In this document: piece after piece, positions 17,819-28,999 of the stretch
Layout: the number at the start of each line of letters is the position of its first letter
How positions within the stretch are numbered: the stretch's first letter is position 1
NCBI RefSeq assembly: GCF_001955695.1
Contig: NZ_CP019236.1
Span: forward strand, 2,666,001 to 2,730,000
Length of the DNA stretch: 64,000 bases
DNA from: Rhodoferax koreense
Lineage (GTDB): Bacteria > Pseudomonadota > Gammaproteobacteria > Burkholderiales > Burkholderiaceae_C
Direction: 5' to 3'
Notes under the pieces: generated by a model
Told to the model about the DNA's origin: nothing
Databases searched by the model: none
What the model saw: only the letters and a program-made list of their open reading frames with translations
Position numbers and translations under genes: made by a program

Positions 17819-18733
17819 TCAGGCAACCGACTGGTACTTGGCGGGGCGCGTGGCCAGCGCCTTCTTGACGATGTTCTCGATGAAGGCGCGTTCCTCGCCG
17901 ACCAGCGGCAGGCGCGGGCGGCGCATGTGTTCCGTGCCCACGCCGACCAGCAGGTCGATGAGCTTGAGGTTCTGCACGAGCTTGGTGGACACGTCCAGGT
18001 GCAGCATCGGCGTCATCCATTGGTACAGCTTCAGCGCTTCGGCCCACTGGCCGGCCTTCATCAGGTCGTACAGCGCCACGGTTTCGCGCGGGAAGGCGCA
18101 GCCCACGCCGGCCAGCAGGCCGTCGCAGCCCAGGGCCAGGCCTTCGTAGGCCAGGTCGTCCACGCCGAGGAACAGCTGGTAGCGGTCGCCCAGCACGTTG
18201 CGCAGGTCGGTGATGCGGCGGATGTTGTCCGTGCTTTCCTTGATGGCGACGATCTCTTCGCAGTCGGCGAGTTCGACCATGTGCTCCGGCTTCAGGTCGA
18301 CGCGGTAGGCCACGGGGTTGTTGTAGACCATGATCGGCTTGGCCGCGGCCTTGGCCATGGTGCGCACGTTCAGCATGGCTTCGCGCGCATCGGCCACGTA
18401 GATCACGGACGGCATGACCATGAAGCCGGCCACGCCGAGCTTGTTCGCGCCGTCGATGTAGCGCAGGGCTTCACGCGTGCTGGTTTCGGACACGTTGGCC
18501 AGCACCGGGATGCGGCCATCGGCGGCCTCGAGCGCGATCTTCGCGACCTGCAGCTTTTCTTCGAGCGACAAGGTGCTGGCTTCGCCGAGCGAGCCGCAGG
18601 TCACCAGGCCGTGGATGCCGTTGCGGATCTGGAAGTCGATGTGTTTGGCGGTCCCGGCGGCATCGATGCTCTCGTCGGCGTGGAACTTGGTGGTGATGGC
18701 GGGGAAGATGCCTTGCCAGCGTGGATTCTGCAT
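17819..18733 (-). CDS. lhpC: DapA-family lyase, probable pyrroline-4-hydroxy-2-carboxylate deaminase
   Basis: A 304-residue class I aldolase-fold enzyme (dihydrodipicolinate synthase/N-acetylneuraminate lyase family). Schiff-base lysine Lys165 is in IVAIKESTDN, the conserved tyrosine Tyr137 in IMVYNNP, and the phosphate/carboxylate loop in CGSLGEAST. DapA for lysine synthesis is normally not placed with an epimerase and D-amino-acid dehydrogenase. Here the family member fits the third step of the hydroxyproline pathway, deaminating and dehydrating pyrroline-4-hydroxy-2-carboxylate to alpha-ketoglutarate semialdehyde. It is the first gene of the operon; an AT-rich promoter region lies directly upstream. 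Confidence 0.82.
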   Translation of the reverse strand: MQNPRWQGIFPAITTKFHADESIDAAGTAKHIDFQIRNGIHGLVTCGSLGEASTLSLEEKLQVAKIALEAADGRIPVLANVSETSTREALRYIDGANKLGVAGFMVMPSVIYVADAREAMLNVRTMAKAAAKPIMVYNNPVAYRVDLKPEHMVELADCEEIVAIKESTDNIRRITDLRNVLGDRYQLFLGVDDLAYEGLALGCDGLLAGVGCAFPRETVALYDLMKAGQWAEALKLYQWMTPMLHLDVSTKLVQNLKLIDLLVGVGTEHMRRPRLPLVGEERAFIENIVKKALATRPAKYQSVA

Positions 18734-19191
18734 GGGGTTTGCTCCTGGAAATAAGAGGTTGTGCGAGGTGAGGCGCGGTTGGGCGAAGGAAGTAAACGCT
18801 TCGTTGGAAGCAATTGTTAATATATTAGTGGAATATTTAAAATATCTTGTCAGGGTATTTAGCAGGTTGCGTGCCAGCTCGTTGTGCGCTTGTGGCAGCG
18901 GGAAATCGATGGTTTCTGCGCTTCGGCCGGCGGCTGCGGGCCGGTTTGGCGCATCACGGGCACTACATTGAGGCGCGTGCCGCGTTTTGGGGCTGCGGCT
19001 GCGATACGGGGCGTCTGGCGATGGCCTGATGCCTGCCTGACGCTGGCCTGGGGCCTTGGGCCGAGCGGCCAGCGGGCCACCGCAGGCGGCGGCACAATCG
19101 AAGGCCCCCCGGCGCGCTCCGGCTCGCTTCGGTCGCGCATCTCGCCGCTTGCCGTTCCCCGTCTCCGTTCTTCGTTTCCGCCAAGGTCTTC
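18734..19191. other. 458-nt intergenic region between the hydroxyproline operon and the MFS gene
   Basis: Divergent control region. The part next to the operon (18734-18860) contains an island of low GC with palindromes (annotated separately). From about 18860 to 19191 the sequence returns to normal high GC. I see no convincing gene, RNA or terminator there; frames open in it are antisense or out-of-frame extensions of the MFS gene. Confidence 0.6.
18796..18846 (-). promoter_or_regulatory. AT-rich palindromic promoter/operator of the hydroxyproline operon
   Basis: Three symmetrical elements lie 65-113 nt upstream of the deaminase ATG: GCTTC-gttg-GAAGC (18798-18811), the perfect 10-bp palindrome TAATATATTA (18818-18827) and ATATTT-A-AAATAT (18833-18845). 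A CTGACA-like -35 appears on the minus strand near 18847-18852, but no -10 at ideal spacing is obvious. A GntR/FCD regulator encoded at the operon end is the natural candidate to bind here. Confidence 0.5.
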
Positions 19192-20610
19192 ATGCTGGTT
19201 CAAGATGGTCTGCCGACGCCCGCGCGTTATCACGCGATGGGCGTCATCATTCTCGGTATCGCCCTGTCCGTGCTCGATGGCACGATCGTCAACCTCGCGC
19301 TGCCCGGCATCGCCCGGGACCTGCATGTCACCGCACCGCAGACGGTGTGGGTGGTCAACGCCTACCAGGTGGCCACGCTCGGCCTGCTGCTGCCGTGCGC
19401 GGCGCTGGGCGACCAGATCGGCTACCGGCGCGTTTACCTCTGGGGCCTGTCGCTGTTCACCCTGGCCTCGCTGGGCTGCGTGATGGCCAACTCGCTGGCC
19501 GGACTGGTGGCCGCGCGTGCGCTGCAGGGCCTGGGCGCGGCGGGCATCATGGCGGTGAACGGCGCGCTGGTGCGGCTGATCTATCCCCGAAAGCTGTTCG
19601 GCCGCGGCGTGGCGATCAATTCCATGGTGGTGGCTTTCGCCTCGGTGGCCGGGCCGACGGTGGCCGCGGCCATCCTGTCGATCGCGCCCTGGCCGTGGCT
19701 GTTCGCCCTGAACGTGCCGCTGGGTGTGGTGGTGCTGATCCTCGGCCGCAGCTCGCTGCCAGTGAACGCGCCCCGGCACGGCGAACCGATCCGGATCGCG
19801 CCGCTGGACGTGCTGCTCAACGCCCTGATGTTCGGCCTGGTGTTCCTCGGCGCCGACGCGCTGGGCACCCGGGTGGCGGCCGGCGGTGGCGCCGCCGAGG
19901 CGGCCGGGCCGGTGATCATGCTGCTGGTCGGTCTGGCGATCGGGGTGTTCTACGTGCGGCGGCAGTTGCAGCTGGAGAAGTGCCAGGCCACGCCGGTGTT
20001 CCCGCTCGACCTGTTGCGCATCCCGGTGTTCGCCCTGTCGATGTGCACCTCGGTCGGGGCGTTTGCGGCGCAGATGCTGGCCTACATCGCGCTGCCGTTC
20101 CTGCTGCTCGACACCTACGGCCTGTCTCACCTGAAGACCGGCGCCCTCATCACCGCCTGGCCGGTGGCCATCGTGGTCGTGGCGCCGATCGTCGGCCGGC
20201 TGATCGGCCGCATTCCGGACGGGCTGCTCGGCGGAATCGGGCTGGGTCTGCTGGCCTGCGGCCTGGCGCTGCTGGCGGCGCTGCCCGCCCAGCCGAGCGA
20301 CCTGGCCATCGCCTCGCGCATGGCGCTGTGCGGCGCGGGCTTCGCCGTGTTCCAGTCGCCGAACAACCACACCATCCTGACCAGCGCGCCGGCACACCGT
20401 TCCGGCGGCGCCAGCGGCATGCTCGGCACCGCACGGCTCACCGGGCAGACGCTGGGCGCGGTGCTGCTGGCGATCATCTTCACCGTGGTCGATGCCCACG
20501 GCGGGCGCGGACCGGTGCTGGCGCTGGCGCTGGCCGCCGGCTTCGCCGCCACCGCGGGCCTGTTCAGCAGCCTGCGCCTGCGGCATGCGCCGGTGCACGC
20601 AAACCTATAA
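19192..20610 (+). CDS. MFS multidrug-type transporter, DHA2 (EmrB/QacA) family
   Basis: A 472-residue membrane protein with about 14 hydrophobic segments. The family motif near helix 1 is LSVLDGTIVNLALPGIARDL (residues about 26-45), with a motif-A-type loop GDQIGYRRVYLWG after helix 2 and motif C-like VAGPTVAAAILSIAPW. It would export drugs or metabolites using the proton gradient. ATG 19192 is the only start near the first helix. There is no adjacent membrane-fusion protein or regulator, so the export system may be single-component. It runs into alaS, 96 nt downstream. Confidence 0.88.
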   Translation: MLVQDGLPTPARYHAMGVIILGIALSVLDGTIVNLALPGIARDLHVTAPQTVWVVNAYQVATLGLLLPCAALGDQIGYRRVYLWGLSLFTLASLGCVMANSLAGLVAARALQGLGAAGIMAVNGALVRLIYPRKLFGRGVAINSMVVAFASVAGPTVAAAILSIAPWPWLFALNVPLGVVVLILGRSSLPVNAPRHGEPIRIAPLDVLLNALMFGLVFLGADALGTRVAAGGGAAEAAGPVIMLLVGLAIGVFYVRRQLQLEKCQATPVFPLDLLRIPVFALSMCTSVGAFAAQMLAYIALPFLLLDTYGLSHLKTGALITAWPVAIVVVAPIVGRLIGRIPDGLLGGIGLGLLACGLALLAALPAQPSDLAIASRMALCGAGFAVFQSPNNHTILTSAPAHRSGGASGMLGTARLTGQTLGAVLLAIIFTVVDAHGGRGPVLALALAAGFAATAGLFSSLRLRHAPVHANL

Positions 20611-20611
20611 T
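20606..20611 (+). promoter_or_regulatory. Possible alaS -10 element
   Basis: A perfect TATAAT overlaps the stop codon of the MFS gene, about 95 nt upstream of the alaS ATG, in a local AT-rich patch (AATAAATCA follows). No good -35 hexamer is seen 16-19 nt upstream, so this is a tentative promoter. Confidence 0.35.
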
Positions 20612-20628
20612 CAAAGGTTCAAATAAAT

Positions 20629-20673
20629 CAAGCGGTTACCGACGTCCAGGGCCTTCGGCAGGCCTGCCGCTTG
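20629..20673 (+). promoter_or_regulatory. Stem-loop in the alaS 5' leader
   Basis: Perfect 7-bp arms CAAGCGG (20629-20635) and CCGCTTG (20667-20673) enclose a GC-rich segment with a nested GGCC-ttcggca-GGCC hairpin. It ends 33 nt before the alaS start. It could be a leader structure affecting alaS expression or a weak attenuator; no T-run follows. Confidence 0.35.
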
Positions 20674-20706
20674 AATGAACGCCACGGCACCCACACATTG
20701 CGCAAC

Positions 20707-23331
<2,625 letters not shown>

Positions 23332-23355
23332 TTTCGAAAAGCACACCCTGAACGG

Positions 23356-23380
23356 ATGCCGGACCCTGTCCGGCATTTTT
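23356..23380 (+). terminator. Rho-independent terminator after alaS
   Basis: Perfect 9-bp stem ATGCCGGAC / GTCCGGCAT with a CCT loop, followed at once by four T residues, 25 nt after the alaS stop. Confidence 0.9.
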
Positions 23381-25947
23381 CATGGATCCGTCGTCGTCGG
23401 CGCGAAAGCCACGGCGGCCACGTCCTCGTGCCGCAGCGCGGCGCCCAGGGCCGACAGGCTTTCGAAGTCGGTGTCGCCCAGCGCTGAGCGGGCCAGGGTT
23501 TCGGCGCGCCTGGCCGCGCGCGCCTCGTTGACCTCGCGCGACTTGCCGTGTGCGCCGTGCACCTTGCCCGCATAGCCGAGCAGGCGTGCGGCCGCGCGCG
23601 GACGGCCTTCGAGCGCGGCCAGCAGCGCCAGGTTGTCGGCCGCATACACCTGGGCGTCGAAATGCAGCACCTGCGGCCAGCTGGCCTCGGCCAGGCTGCG
23701 GGCCTGGGCCGTGTCGTCCTTGGCCAGCCAGGCGGCAGCCAGGTGCATCTGCACCAGCAGCAGCGTGGCCAGGTGGCGCGTGCCGGCCAGCCGTGCCTGC
23801 AGCGCGAGGTAGCGCGCGATGGCGGCATCGACGCGGCCGGCGGCGAGCTCCATGTAGCCGATGATGTCCTCGCCGCGCAGCAGCGCTTCGGAATAGCCGG
23901 CCTGGGAGTCGAGCCGGGCTTTCTGCAGCAGCAGTTCGATGGTGTCGTCGTACGCACCGGCCACGAAGCGGCAGGTCAGGCTGGCGAAGAGGCCATAGCT
24001 GCGCACGATCGGCGGCCAGGCCGGGTCTTCGATGGCCCACATCTCGGCCATCGCCGCGCCCTGTTCCTCGGCCTGCTGGGCGCCGTAGGTCAGTGCGTAG
24101 ACCAGTGCGGCCAGGGCGTGGTAGAGGTTGCGCTGCTCGCCAGGCTGGTCGCGGTACAGCTCGGCGGCGCGGCGCGCCAGGCGCCGCCCGAGCGCGGGCT
24201 GGCGGTAGGCCCAGAAGTAGGCGGCACGGCTGCACCAGCGCGCCTGCAGACCGGGCGGCAGGGCTTCGGTGACCAGCGGCGCGGTGATCTCCCACACGTA
24301 GCGGCGTTCGCGCCGGCGGTCGCTGGTCAGCGCCTCGGCCAGGCCTGGCGCCATGGCGACGGCGGAAGCGGGGTCGTTCTCCAGCGCCCAGGCCAGCGCT
24401 TCGCGGCCGTTGCCGAGGTCCGGGGCGAGCGCGGCATACCAGTCGTCGATGCGCTGCCGGCCGCTGAAGAAGTCGATGTCGGCCTGTTCCAGCAGCCGGC
24501 GCATGGCCAGCGCGTGGCGGCGGCGCACGCCGGCTTCCTCGCCGGCGGCCTGCAGCAGTTCGAGCGCGTAGCTGCGCGGCGTCTCGAGCAGCCGGTAGCG
24601 CGGGATCTCGTCGGCCTCGGGTGTCTCGCCGTCGGCGATGACCAGCGAACGGTCCACCAGCGAGCCGAGCACGTCGATCACGGTCCAGGCGTCGAGCGTG
24701 TCGTCCAGCAGCACCTGCTGCGCGAGCTTGAGCGAGAAGCCGCCGACGAAGACGCCGAGCATGCGGAATACCTTCTGCTCAGCGGGCTCGAGCAGGCCGT
24801 AGCTCCATTCGAGCGCGGCGCGCAGCGTCTTCTGCCGGGCCGGCGCGCCGCGGCTGCCGCCGCTGAGCAGGCGCAGCCGGGTGTTGAGCGACGCGCCGAG
24901 CTGAGCCAGGCCGAGCAGCGGCACACGTGCGGCTGCGAGCTCGATGGCCAGTGCCAGGCCGTCGAGCTGGCGGCAGATGTCGATCACCGCGGGCAGGTTG
25001 CTTTCGCCGAGGACGAAGCGCCGGTCGGCCGCCTGCGCCCGTTGCGCGAACAGGGCCACGGCGCCGAAGGCCATGGCGTCCTGGGGCGCGACGTCGCCGT
25101 CGGGCAGCGACAGGCCGTCGAGCCGGTACACCCATTCGCCGGGCAGCTTGAGCGGCGCCTGGCTGGTCACCAGCACCTGCAGATCCGGCGCGGCCACGTG
25201 CAGCGCATTGATCACCCGCGCGACCTCGTCAATGAGGTGCTCGGCGTTGTCGATGGCCACCAGCATCGACAGCGGTCGCAGTGCCTCGATCAGCGAACGC
25301 AGCGGATCGCCGTGGCCCGACTGCAGGCCCAGCGCCTCGACGATGCTGCTGGCCACGAATTCGGGCGAGGACAGCGGTGCGAGATCGACCCAGGCCACGC
25401 CGTGCGGGAACGCGCCGCGCCGCTCGTGCAGCAGCCACTGCGCCAGCAACGACTTGCCGATGCCGCCGGCGCCGACGATGGTGAGCAGTCTCTGCTCGGC
25501 CATGAGCGCGCCGAGCCGGGCCATGTCGAGCTCGCGGCCGATCAGTGGCGTGAGCACATGGGGCAGGTTGGTGGGCACCGGCAGGGCGGCCGTCGACGGC
25601 GCGGCCGCGGCCTGGCTGGTGGCGGGCGACGTCTCCGCGGTGGCGGATTCATCGTCCTGTTCGAGCACGAAACGGTAGCCGCGGCCCGGAATGGTCACGA
25701 TGGCCTGCGGGCCGAGCAGCTTGCGCAGGGCCGACACCTGGGCCTGCAGGTTGTTTTCCTCCACCACCAGGCCGGGCCAGACGGTGTCGAGCAGTTCGTC
25801 CTTCGAGACGACGCGTTCGCGGTGGTTGAGCAAGGCCATCAACACATCGAAGGCGCGGGCGCCCGGCGCGGTGGCGACGCCTTCCACCAACACCAAGCGT
25901 TGTGATGGCCTGATTTCGACACGGCCAAAACGGTAACTGGTCAGCAC
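23380..25947 (-). CDS. Large winged-helix regulator with NTPase (STAND) domain
   Basis: An approximately 855-residue regulator. An OmpR-type winged helix lies at about residues 5-105 (YRFGRVEIRP...VSALRKLLG...TIPGRGYRFVLE), an NB-ARC-like ATPase at about 140-430 with Walker A GAGGIGKSLLAQ and Walker B MLVAIDNAEH, and a C-terminal alpha-helical repeat region of TPR type. GTG 25947 (VLTSYRFGR) is preferred because the family usually begins just before YRFG and a GGGA lies 8 nt upstream; the frame stays open to a TTG at 26028. There is no receiver domain, so it is a one-component switch sensing an unknown ligand or protein through its helical repeats. Likely targets are itself and the divergent two-gene unit at 26153. 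Confidence 0.78.
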   Translation of the reverse strand: MLTSYRFGRVEIRPSQRLVLVEGVATAPGARAFDVLMALLNHRERVVSKDELLDTVWPGLVVEENNLQAQVSALRKLLGPQAIVTIPGRGYRFVLEQDDESATAETSPATSQAAAAPSTAALPVPTNLPHVLTPLIGRELDMARLGALMAEQRLLTIVGAGGIGKSLLAQWLLHERRGAFPHGVAWVDLAPLSSPEFVASSIVEALGLQSGHGDPLRSLIEALRPLSMLVAIDNAEHLIDEVARVINALHVAAPDLQVLVTSQAPLKLPGEWVYRLDGLSLPDGDVAPQDAMAFGAVALFAQRAQAADRRFVLGESNLPAVIDICRQLDGLALAIELAAARVPLLGLAQLGASLNTRLRLLSGGSRGAPARQKTLRAALEWSYGLLEPAEQKVFRMLGVFVGGFSLKLAQQVLLDDTLDAWTVIDVLGSLVDRSLVIADGETPEADEIPRYRLLETPRSYALELLQAAGEEAGVRRRHALAMRRLLEQADIDFFSGRQRIDDWYAALAPDLGNGREALAWALENDPASAVAMAPGLAEALTSDRRRERRYVWEITAPLVTEALPPGLQARWCSRAAYFWAYRQPALGRRLARRAAELYRDQPGEQRNLYHALAALVYALTYGAQQAEEQGAAMAEMWAIEDPAWPPIVRSYGLFASLTCRFVAGAYDDTIELLLQKARLDSQAGYSEALLRGEDIIGYMELAAGRVDAAIARYLALQARLAGTRHLATLLLVQMHLAAAWLAKDDTAQARSLAEASWPQVLHFDAQVYAADNLALLAALEGRPRAAARLLGYAGKVHGAHGKSREVNEARAARRAETLARSALGDTDFESLSALGAALRHEDVAAVAFAPTTTDP

Positions 25948-26037
25948 TGAAATATTCCCGATCAAAGACAGGGCTGGCGCCGCAGGCCGCGGCGGATCAC
26001 CCGATTTGCCTCGGTAAATGTAGCCCAAGCCAGGCGA

Positions 26038-26064
26038 TTCAGAAGTTTTCAGAACGCTTCATGG
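26038..26064. promoter_or_regulatory. Helically phased direct repeats, possible winged-helix regulator site
   Basis: TTCAGAA at 26038-26044, TTCAGAA at 26048-26054 and the degenerate TTCATGG at 26058-26064 are spaced exactly 10 nt apart, in the divergent gap between the winged-helix/NTPase regulator and the small membrane protein gene. OmpR-type winged helices bind direct repeats spaced about one helical turn, so this is a plausible site for the neighbouring regulator. Confidence 0.45.
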
Positions 26065-26152
26065 ACTTCCGGGGACTTTTGCACGGCACAGGAGGAAAGT
26101 TGACCCCATCGCCTCCGGGCCATCCCTTGCCATCATTCTCAGGAACTGTCGC

Positions 26153-26488
26153 ATGAACTTCCAGCCGCTAGACCCGTTCGAGCGCTTCGGCCAGCCGGCC
26201 GAGCCGTTGTCCTCCGCCGCCACCGAACCAGACCCGTTCTTCGACCGCGCGGGCCTGGCCTGGATCGCGGCCTGCGTGGCCATCGCCGTGGCCGCCGGGC
26301 ATTGGATCCCCCTGTTGTCCGAGCCCGGCGCCTGGGCCGGCGTGGCGCAGGCCGCCAACCCGGCCGGCGCGGCTTCGGCGGCGACCGCGGCCATGAAGGC
26401 GCTGCCGCTGCCGCAGACGCTGAAGCTGGCCGGCGAGGAAACCCGCCCCGCCAAGCCGGTGGGGAAACTGCAACTGGGGATGTTCTGA
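26153..26488 (+). CDS. Small hypothetical membrane protein
   Basis: A 111-residue protein with a hydrophilic N-terminus (MNFQPLDPFERFGQ), one likely membrane helix (about residues 34-54, GLAWIAACVAIAVAAGHWIPL), a second Ala-rich stretch, and a short basic/hydrophobic tail ending KPVGKLQLGMF. I recognise no family. AGGA lies about 8 nt before the ATG. Its TGA overlaps the ATG of the next gene by 1 nt (TGATG), which indicates translational coupling with the LuxR-type regulator and a joint function. Confidence 0.6.
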   Translation: MNFQPLDPFERFGQPAEPLSSAATEPDPFFDRAGLAWIAACVAIAVAAGHWIPLLSEPGAWAGVAQAANPAGAASAATAAMKALPLPQTLKLAGEETRPAKPVGKLQLGMF

Positions 26489-27312
26489 TGCAAAGCCTGT
26501 TCACTTCCGCCGCGGCCGTCCCGGCCATGTCCTCGCCCTCCTTCAGCCGGCCGGCGGCATCGCCGCGCTCGGTGTTCGATCTCGGTGGCGCAGGCGCCAG
26601 CTTCGGCACGGCCGTGCCGATCGCGGCCTCCGCGCCCACCACGTCGACCGCGCTCGGCCGTGACCGGGTCCGTGTGCTGGTGGTCGACAGCGATGCCGAC
26701 TGCCTGCGCCGCTTCGCCTCCGCCGTGGGCGCCGACACGCAGCTGCAACTGCTGGCAACGGCCGGCGACACCGAGACCGCCATGGCCAACCTCTCGCGTT
26801 ACCGGCCCGAGGTGCTGATCGTCGAGCCCGGCATGGCGCAGAACTTCGGCCTGGCGCTGATCCGCCACTGCGCCGCGCGGCTGCCGCAGACCGACATCCT
26901 GGTGCGCACGCAGGTCGGCGACGACGAGCGGGTGCTGGCCGCGATCGAGGCTGGCGCTGCCGGCTATGTCTACCGGGACGCCGCGCCCGAATGGGTGGTC
27001 GCCTCGATCCATGCCCTGCGCGACGGCGGGGCGCTGATCAGCCCCGGCGTGGCGCGACGGGTGCTGGCGCGGTTCCGCCTGCGGTCGGTCGTCACGTCGG
27101 GATTCGGCGCGTCGGGGGGCCCGGCGGGCGGTGCGGCGGAGCAGGACGCCGCGGTCCTGTCCGAGGAAGAGATCGCCATCCTGCGCCTGGCGGCCTGTGG
27201 CACGGGCTTGCCCGAGATCAGCGAGGTGCTGGCGCTTTCGCCGCGCAAGGTGCTGTCGCACGTGAAAGGCATCTACCGGCAACTCGCCGCGAGCCGGGGC
27301 CGGCCGTGCTAG
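26488..27312 (+). CDS. LuxR/NarL-type regulator with a degenerate receiver domain
   Basis: A 274-residue protein. After a low-complexity N-terminus (1-58) comes a receiver-like domain (about 60-185: RVRVLVVDSDADCLRRFASA with acidic Asp67/Asp69). The phosphoacceptor position is Glu113 (LIVEPGM instead of a typical L-x-D-x-x-P), and the conserved lysine of GYLLKD is Arg163 (GYVYRD). A Gly/Ala linker (about 205-220) leads to a C-terminal helix-turn-helix (LSEEEIAILRLAACGTGLPE...SPRKVLSHVKGIYRQLA). It is probably phosphorylation-independent or permanently active. No partner kinase gene is nearby. Confidence 0.78.
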   Translation: MQSLFTSAAAVPAMSSPSFSRPAASPRSVFDLGGAGASFGTAVPIAASAPTTSTALGRDRVRVLVVDSDADCLRRFASAVGADTQLQLLATAGDTETAMANLSRYRPEVLIVEPGMAQNFGLALIRHCAARLPQTDILVRTQVGDDERVLAAIEAGAAGYVYRDAAPEWVVASIHALRDGGALISPGVARRVLARFRLRSVVTSGFGASGGPAGGAAEQDAAVLSEEEIAILRLAACGTGLPEISEVLALSPRKVLSHVKGIYRQLAASRGRPC

Positions 27313-27326
27313 CCCATGTACCGCCG

Positions 27327-28226
27327 TCAGGGCAGGGCGAGGCGGCGCCGGCTCTCGAAATGGCGCGCCTGGCCTGTCACCGGGTCGGTGAAGCCGATGG
27401 CCCGCGCGAGCAGTTGCAGCGGACGGGCGTGGTCCTCCGGGCTGTTGTCGAGCTCGGGATAGAAGCGGTCGTACCGGATCGGAAGGCCGAGTCCGGCCAT
27501 GTGCACGCGCAGCTGATGCCGCCGGCCGGTGAGCGGAGACAGGCGGTAGCGCGCCCAGTCGCCACGTTGCTCGACGAGTTCGACCAGCGTCTGCGAATTC
27601 GGCGTGCCCTCCACCTCCTGCAGCCTGAAAAACGGCGTGCCTTCGACCATGCGGCTGCGGCGCACCAGCGGTAATTCGAGCCCCTCGCGCCAGGCGGCGA
27701 TGGCTTCGTAGTGCTTGTGCACGGCACGCTCGCGAAACAGCGCGTGGTAAGCGTCGCGTTCCTCGGGGCGGATGCCGAACAGCGCCATGCCCGCCGTCTC
27801 GCGGTCGATGCGGTGCAGCGGCACCAGCGTGTCGATGCCCAACTGCTGCTTGAGCCGCACCAGCAGCGTGTGCTGCAGGTAACGTCCGCCGGGCACCATC
27901 GGCAGGAAATGCGGCTTGTCGACGGCCAGCAGGTGATCGTCCTGGAACAGGATCTCGGCTTCGAACGGGATGGGCGCCTCTGAAGGCACCTCGCGGTAAT
28001 AGTAGAGCCGGGTGTGCGGGCGGTAGGCCGCGTGGCTGTGCACCGGCGCGCCGGCCTCGTCGATCAGCAGCCCCTCGGCCATGCGCTGCAGCCAGGTGGC
28101 GCGGCTGACGTCGGGGAACCGATCGGCAAAAAAATCCAGCACGGTCGCCCACGGGCCCGCGGGCAGGCCGACGCAGCTCGGGCCCACGCCGTTTCGCGTG
28201 GGCAGCCTTTGATTCGCTTCGCTCAA
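27327..28226 (-). CDS. RluA-family pseudouridine synthase
   Basis: A 299-residue enzyme that isomerises uridine to pseudouridine in rRNA or tRNA. The catalytic aspartate lies in [13 protein letters not shown], with other family motifs in [18 protein letters not shown] and [20 protein letters not shown]. The start is uncertain. TTG 28226 overlaps the trmB stop as TTGA and restores the conserved N-terminal segment [15 protein letters not shown], so I prefer it; a GTG at 28187 is the alternative and would remove part of that segment. Target nucleotide not predictable. It follows trmB in an RNA-modification operon. Confidence 0.85.
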   Translation of the reverse strand: MSEANQRLPTRNGVGPSCVGLPAGPWATVLDFFADRFPDVSRATWLQRMAEGLLIDEAGAPVHSHAAYRPHTRLYYYREVPSEAPIPFEAEILFQDDHLLAVDKPHFLPMVPGGRYLQHTLLVRLKQQLGIDTLVPLHRIDRETAGMALFGIRPEERDAYHALFRERAVHKHYEAIAAWREGLELPLVRRSRMVEGTPFFRLQEVEGTPNSQTLVELVEQRGDWARYRLSPLTGRRHQLRVHMAGLGLPIRYDRFYPELDNSPEDHARPLQLLARAIGFTDPVTGQARHFESRRRLALP

Positions 28227-28999
28227 ACCCGCCGGAACACCACGTCCCATACGCCGTGGCCCAATTTGATGCCGCGGTTCTCGAACTTGGTGAGCGGGCG
28301 GTAGGCCGGCTTCTCGGCGTAACCGTTCTCGGCCGTGGCGGTGTTCTGCAGCAGTGGCTCGGCCCCCAGCACCTCCAGCATCTGCACGGCATACGGCTCC
28401 CAGTCGGTGGCGCAGTGCAGGTAGCCGCCGGGCTTGAGGCGCGAAGCCAGCTTGGCCACGAGCGGCGGCTGCACCAGGCGGCGCTTGTTGTGCCGCTTCT
28501 TGTGCCAGGGGTCGGGAAAGAAGATGTGCACGCCGTCGAGCGCCCCGGGCGTGAGCATGTGGTCGATGACCTCCACCGCGTCGTGCGCCACGATGCGGAT
28601 GTTGGTAATGCCCTGTTCGCCGATGCGCTTGAGCAATGCGCCCACGCCCGGCTGGTGCACCTCGCAGCACAGGAAGTTGACCTCGGGCAATACGGTGGCG
28701 ATGTGGGCCGTGGCTTCGCCCATGCCGAAGCCGATCTCCAGCACGGTCGGCGCGCTGCGGCCGAAGGCGGCGGACAGGTCGAGCGGGCGCGCCGCATAGG
28801 GCAGGGCGAAGCGCGGGCCGAGTTCCTCGGTGGCCTTGGCCTGGCCGGAGGTGGTGCGGCCGGCGCGCAGCACGTAGCTCTTGATCGACTTGGGATGGGC
28901 GACATTGGCCGGGGGCTGGCCCGCCACGGTCGGGTTCAGTCCGGCTTGCGGATCGGCGGTCGAAGCTGCGCCAGGGGTAAAGGTGGTTGTGTCATTCAC
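28223..28999 (-). CDS. trmB: tRNA (guanine-N7)-methyltransferase
   Basis: A 258-residue SAM-dependent methyltransferase making m7G at tRNA position 46. SAM motif [19 protein letters not shown]-binding/catalytic motif [19 protein letters not shown] and C-terminal [10 protein letters not shown] are all present. GTG 28999 (NDTTTFTPG...) is preferred; it overlaps the gluQ stop by 8 nt. A longer frame upstream would run fully inside gluQ. The first 55 residues are a poorly conserved extension. Confidence 0.93.
   Translation of the reverse strand: MNDTTTFTPGAASTADPQAGLNPTVAGQPPANVAHPKSIKSYVLRAGRTTSGQAKATEELGPRFALPYAARPLDLSAAFGRSAPTVLEIGFGMGEATAHIATVLPEVNFLCCEVHQPGVGALLKRIGEQGITNIRIVAHDAVEVIDHMLTPGALDGVHIFFPDPWHKKRHNKRRLVQPPLVAKLASRLKPGGYLHCATDWEPYAVQMLEVLGAEPLLQNTATAENGYAEKPAYRPLTKFENRGIKLGHGVWDVVFRRV

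Noticed and set aside
17819..18733. Reading the DapA-family gene as the lysine-biosynthesis dapA
   Set aside because: Its place at the head of an operon with hydroxyproline epimerase and D-amino-acid dehydrogenase subunits favours the catabolic deaminase.
18859..20598. Minus-strand frame of 579 codons covering the MFS gene and the intergenic region
   Set aside because: Composition is that of an antisense shadow, and the + strand MFS frame is strongly supported by membrane helices and motifs.
25948..26028. N-terminal extension of the winged-helix/NTPase regulator to a TTG at 26028
   Set aside because: The family begins just before YRFG, the extension is not conserved in character, and GTG 25947 has an acceptable ribosome-binding site.
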